From contig CANRDH010000052.1 in NCBI GenBank assembly GCA_947629295.1, forward strand, positions 1 through 8,777: a stretch of DNA of 8,777 nt, written 5' to 3'. Below are positions 6,564 to 8,777 of this stretch, in pieces (within the stretch, counting starts at the first letter, position 1; every line of letters begins with the position of its first letter). The DNA is from an uncultured Clostridia bacterium. GTDB taxonomy: Bacteria; Bacillota; Clostridia; Oscillospirales; Acutalibacteraceae. The position numbers and the translations under genes are program-made. The notes under the pieces were generated by a model, which worked only from the letters and a program-made list of their open reading frames with translations, had not been told where the DNA came from and did no database searches.

Positions 6564-7058
6564 GTGATTCTTGAACTGAAAAAGATTTTTCTGAATGAGA
6601 ATGAAAGTCTGTCGGTAAAAACCGAGCTTGATATGTCGGAAGATGCAATAGGCAGAGGCGCTGTTCCCGAAAAGGTATCTGCGGATATCAAAATATGCAA
6701 TCATGCGGGAATGGTAGTGTTTGAAGCGGACGTGCGTTTCAGGTGTCATTGTATATGCGACAGATGCTGTGAGCCCTTTGACAAAGATTTCGCTTACAGG
6801 CTTAGTCATATTCTTGTCACTGAGCTGCCGGAGGACAGCGGTGATGATTATATTGAAGCACCGGACTATATGCTCGATACTGATACTTTGCTCAGAGATG
6901 ATATCCTTTTGGAGCTTCCGTCAAAGTTCCTCTGTAAGGATTCCTGTAAGGGCTTGTGTCCAAGGTGCGGAAAAAATCTCAATGAGGGAGAGTGCGGATG
7001 CGTAAAGCAGGAAGGACATCCCGCATTTGCAGCATTGAGCAAGCTGCTCGAAGAATGA
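6564..7058 (+). CDS. yceD: DUF177 / YceD-family 23S rRNA accumulation protein
   Basis: A 164-residue cytoplasmic protein of the DUF177 (COG1399) family. In E. coli the YceD member is linked to 23S rRNA accumulation and is encoded next to rpmF, as here. The sequence shows the Gram-positive form. It has an N-terminal beta-rich part, then a Cys cluster CxCxCDRCCEPF (about 61-72), an acidic middle (about 91-113), and a C-terminal Cys-rich stretch (about 128-148) in the pattern LCKDSCKGLCPRCG...CGC, likely binding zinc. Translation starts at GTG. A 34-base gap separates it from rpmF, with no terminator, so the two are co-transcribed from the consensus promoter at 6469-6497. Family assignment is firm from motifs and context; the molecular role in this organism is inferred. 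Confidence 0.9.
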   Translation: MILELKKIFLNENESLSVKTELDMSEDAIGRGAVPEKVSADIKICNHAGMVVFEADVRFRCHCICDRCCEPFDKDFAYRLSHILVTELPEDSGDDYIEAPDYMLDTDTLLRDDILLELPSKFLCKDSCKGLCPRCGKNLNEGECGCVKQEGHPAFAALSKLLEE

Positions 7059-7076
7059 TTTTTGTACTTTAATTTC

Positions 7077-7083
7077 AAGGAGG
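7077..7083 (+). promoter_or_regulatory. Ribosome binding site deciding the rpmF start
   Basis: AAGGAGG ends nine bases before ATG 7093. A TTG at 7084, directly abutting the site, is in frame but cannot be used with it; 7093 also gives the family-typical MAVPKRK N-terminus. Confidence 0.85.
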
Positions 7084-7092
7084 TTGTATAAA

Positions 7093-7275
7093 ATGGCAGT
7101 ACCTAAGAGAAAAACTTCTAAAGCAAGAAGAGATAAGAGAAGATCAACAGTTTGGAAGCTTGACGCTCCTGCGCTCGTAACTTGTCCCAACTGCGGCGAA
7201 TATAAGCTTGCTCACAGAGCCTGCAAGAGCTGCGGTCTTTACAAGGGAAGAGTTGTACTCAAAACAGAGGCTTGA
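7093..7275 (+). CDS. rpmF: 50S ribosomal protein L32
   Basis: A 60-residue large-subunit ribosomal protein. The N-terminus MAVPKRKTSKARRDKRRS is the classic basic L32 tail that reaches into rRNA. The zinc ribbon has all four cysteines (C31-P-N-C34 and C44-K-S-C47), so this is the zinc-binding C+ form and not the zinc-independent paralogue. Length is normal. It is the second gene of the DUF177-rpmF operon, translated from AAGGAGG (7077-7083). Expression ends at the hairpin terminator at 7293-7321. Confidence 0.98.
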   Translation: MAVPKRKTSKARRDKRRSTVWKLDAPALVTCPNCGEYKLAHRACKSCGLYKGRVVLKTEA

Positions 7276-7292
7276 TTGCTTGATGTATTTGG

Positions 7293-7321
7293 TAGAGAAG
7301 GAGAGATCCTTCTCTATTTTT
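7293..7321 (+). terminator. Rho-independent terminator between rpmF and der
   Basis: TAGAGAAGGA (7293-7302) pairs perfectly over 10 bases with TCCTTCTCTA (7307-7316), capped by a GAGA tetraloop (GNRA class) and followed by TTTTT (7317-7320 and on). It is close to textbook form. It lies only 18 bases after rpmF and 40 bases before der. Confidence 0.85.
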
Positions 7322-7347
7322 CATTGCATCAGACAATATCAAATACA

Positions 7348-7354
7348 GGGAGGG
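7348..7354 (+). promoter_or_regulatory. Ribosome binding site deciding the der start
   Basis: GGGAGGG lies six bases before ATG 7361. The frame is open upstream to 7208, inside rpmF, but that stretch crosses the terminator hairpin and has no Der-like sequence. Confidence 0.8.
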
Positions 7355-7360
7355 ATTATT

Positions 7361-8689
7361 ATGGCAATTCCTGTTATTGCAATAGTCGGCAGACCTAATG
7401 TCGGAAAATCCACACTTTTCAATAAGCTTGTGGGGGAGCGTATAGCTATAGTAAATGATACACCGGGTGTAACGAGGGACAGAATTTTCGGACAGTGCGA
7501 ATGGAGGGGAAGAAAGCTAACCGTTATAGATACGGGAGGCATAGAGCCTTATTCGGATGATATAATACTGAAACAGATGAGGAGGCAGGCGGAGCTTGCC
7601 ATTGATGCGGCTGACGTTATTGTGCTTGTTACGGATGTAAGGAGCGGTGTCGTTGCCACCGATGAGGAGGTTGCGGCAATGCTCAGAAAAAGCGGAAGAA
7701 ATGTTGTGCTTTGCGTAAACAAATGTGATACGATAGGAGAACCGGACCCGAATTTTTATGAGTTTTACAATCTCGGACTCGGAGAGCCGATACAGGTTTC
7801 ATCGGTTCACGGTCACGGAACGGGAGATTTGCTTGATGCGGTATTTGAGTATCTGCCAGAAAGTGACGAAGAAAATGAGGAGGAGGACAGTATCAGGGTT
7901 GCCGTAATCGGCAGACCCAATGCGGGAAAATCCTCACTTGTAAACAAAATTACAGGGGAGAACAGATGTATAGTATCCGATATAGCCGGTACGACACGTG
8001 ACAGTATAGATACTGTAATTGAGAATAAATACGGTCGTTTTTGTCTTACGGACACCGCCGGAATACGCCGAAAGAGCAAGGTTGATGATGTTGTTGAAAA
8101 ATACAGCATTATCCGTGCAAGAATGGCTATTGAAAGAAGTGACGTATGCGTTATTATGATAGACGCCGTTTCGGGGATAACCGAGCAGGACACAAAGATT
8201 GCAGGTCTTGCACATGAATCAGGGAAGGCGTGTATAATAGCCGTGAATAAGTGGGATGCGGTTGAAAAAGACGGAAAGACAATGGACGAGTACCGTAAAA
8301 AGCTTGAAACGGAATTTTCCTATATGTCATATGCACCTTTTATCTTCATTTCCGCAAAAACAGGGCAAAGAATTGACCGTTTGTTTGAGCTTATCGTAAC
8401 CGTTGTGAATTCGTCGGCAATGAGGATAACAACGGGTATGCTCAATGATCTTCTTGCGGACGCAACGGCAAGAGTACAGCCGCCCACGGATAAGGGAAGA
8501 AGACTTAAGATAATGTATGTTACTCAGGCATCGGTAAAACCTCCGACATTTGTATTTTTTGTAAATAATGCGGAGCTTTTTCATTTTTCGTATCAGAGAT
8601 ATCTTGAAAACAGGATAAGGGAAACCTTCGGTATGCAGGGTACGCCGATACGTTTTATTGTTCGGGAAAGAAACGACGACAAAAGATAA
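7361..8689 (+). CDS. der: Ribosome biogenesis GTPase Der (EngA)
   Basis: A 442-residue cytoplasmic double GTPase required for assembly of the 50S subunit. GTPase domain 1 shows G1 GRPNVGKS (10-17), G3 DTGG (57-60), G4 NKCD (120-123) and a G5-like SSVHG (147-151). An acidic linker (about 167-176, DEENEEED-like) leads to domain 2, with G1 GRPNAGKS (184-191), G3 DTAG (231-234), G4 NKWD (296-299) and G5 SAKTG (331-335). The C-terminal KH-like domain (about 350-442) has the hallmark KPPTFVFFVN (393-402). All motifs are intact and length is typical. It lies behind rpmF across a strong terminator with no obvious promoter of its own, so read-through or a weak hidden promoter must supply expression. 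A transposon-like end follows just after the stop. Confidence 0.98.
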   Translation: MAIPVIAIVGRPNVGKSTLFNKLVGERIAIVNDTPGVTRDRIFGQCEWRGRKLTVIDTGGIEPYSDDIILKQMRRQAELAIDAADVIVLVTDVRSGVVATDEEVAAMLRKSGRNVVLCVNKCDTIGEPDPNFYEFYNLGLGEPIQVSSVHGHGTGDLLDAVFEYLPESDEENEEEDSIRVAVIGRPNAGKSSLVNKITGENRCIVSDIAGTTRDSIDTVIENKYGRFCLTDTAGIRRKSKVDDVVEKYSIIRARMAIERSDVCVIMIDAVSGITEQDTKIAGLAHESGKACIIAVNKWDAVEKDGKTMDEYRKKLETEFSYMSYAPFIFISAKTGQRIDRLFELIVTVVNSSAMRITTGMLNDLLADATARVQPPTDKGRRLKIMYVTQASVKPPTFVFFVNNAELFHFSYQRYLENRIRETFGMQGTPIRFIVRERNDDKR

Positions 8690-8703
8690 ATTATATGACG
8701 TTA

Positions 8704-8777
8704 GTGACATACTCCCCCACCTATAGAGGTGGGGGCTTCTCGCTCAAGTATGGTAACCCATACAGTATCAACGAGCT
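8704..8777 (-). mobile_element. Putative right end of an IS200/IS605-type (TnpB-associated) element
   Basis: Two adjacent hairpins lie beyond der. One is a perfect 9-base-pair stem, CCCCCACCT (8714-8722) and AGGTGGGGG (8727-8735), with loop ATAG. The other is GTATGG (8748-8753) and CCATAC (8758-8763) with loop TAAC. Read on the minus strand the order is the TAC-rich hairpin, then GAGCGAGAAG, then the GC-rich hairpin, then GAGTATGTCAC near 8704. A subterminal hairpin a few bases from a short cleavage motif is the hallmark of IS200/IS605 right ends, and in TnpB elements this is where the omega RNA scaffold ends. The rest of the element, including any tnpB, would be to the right of the window on the minus strand. 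The hairpin could alternatively serve as the der terminator, although it is followed by CTTCTCG and not a T-run. Confidence 0.5.

Noticed and set aside
7208..7360. N-terminal extension of der starting inside rpmF
   Set aside because: It would cross the rpmF terminator hairpin and precedes the standard MAIPVIAIVGRPNVGKS start, which has its own ribosome binding site.
1..8777. CRISPR arrays, tRNA or rRNA genes, phage genes, toxin-antitoxin or defence systems
   Set aside because: No regularly spaced repeats, no cloverleaf or rRNA-like sequence, and no open frame with such motifs were seen on either strand.

Overview
The window looks like a chromosomal segment of a low-to-moderate GC, Gram-positive anaerobe of the class Clostridia, most likely Oscillospiraceae/Ruminococcaceae. 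The placement rests on strong AAGGAGG-type ribosome binding sites, AT-rich intergenic regions with near-consensus sigma-A promoters, a Firmicutes-length glucose-6-phosphate isomerase, a DUF177-rpmF gene pair and an L32 with four zinc-ligand cysteines. The genus is a guess. All protein calls come from reading motifs, without a database search.

Layout. (1) 1-1370, minus strand: the first 456 codons of a secreted transglutaminase-like protein whose 3' end lies outside the window, with its own promoter at 1399-1427. (2) 1612-2754, plus strand: a secreted D-Ala-D-Ala carboxypeptidase (peptidase S11, DacF/PBP5 type). (3) 2856-4127, minus strand: a second, divergent S11 carboxypeptidase with an N-terminal membrane anchor. 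It is tail-to-tail with the first, and a GC-rich hairpin lies between them. These three genes form an envelope and peptidoglycan block. (4) 4457-5794, plus strand: pgi, the glycolytic glucose-6-phosphate isomerase, with its own promoter and a leader hairpin. (5) 5929-6345, plus strand: a small P-loop NTP-binding protein of unknown function, with a consensus promoter and followed by a strong terminator. (6) 6564-7275, plus strand: a DUF177/YceD gene and rpmF (ribosomal protein L32), served by a perfect TTGACA-N17-TATAAT promoter and closed by a terminator at 7293-7321. (7) 7361-8689, plus strand: der (engA), a double-GTPase ribosome assembly factor. (8) 8704-8777: two adjacent hairpins that look like the right end of an IS200/IS605-type (TnpB-associated) element entering from the right edge.

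How the genes work together. The left third is about the cell surface: two enzymes that would trim pentapeptide stems, plus an exported transglutaminase-fold protein. The right half is a ribosome-biogenesis cluster of DUF177 protein, L32 and Der, preceded by pgi and the small ATPase-like gene. Almost every transcription unit has its own promoter and there are several terminators, so this is a run of short units and not one long operon. Nothing here amounts to a defence island, CRISPR array or prophage. The least ordinary items are the putative transposon end just after der, the uncharacterised P-loop protein, and the promoter nested inside an inverted repeat downstream of pgi.
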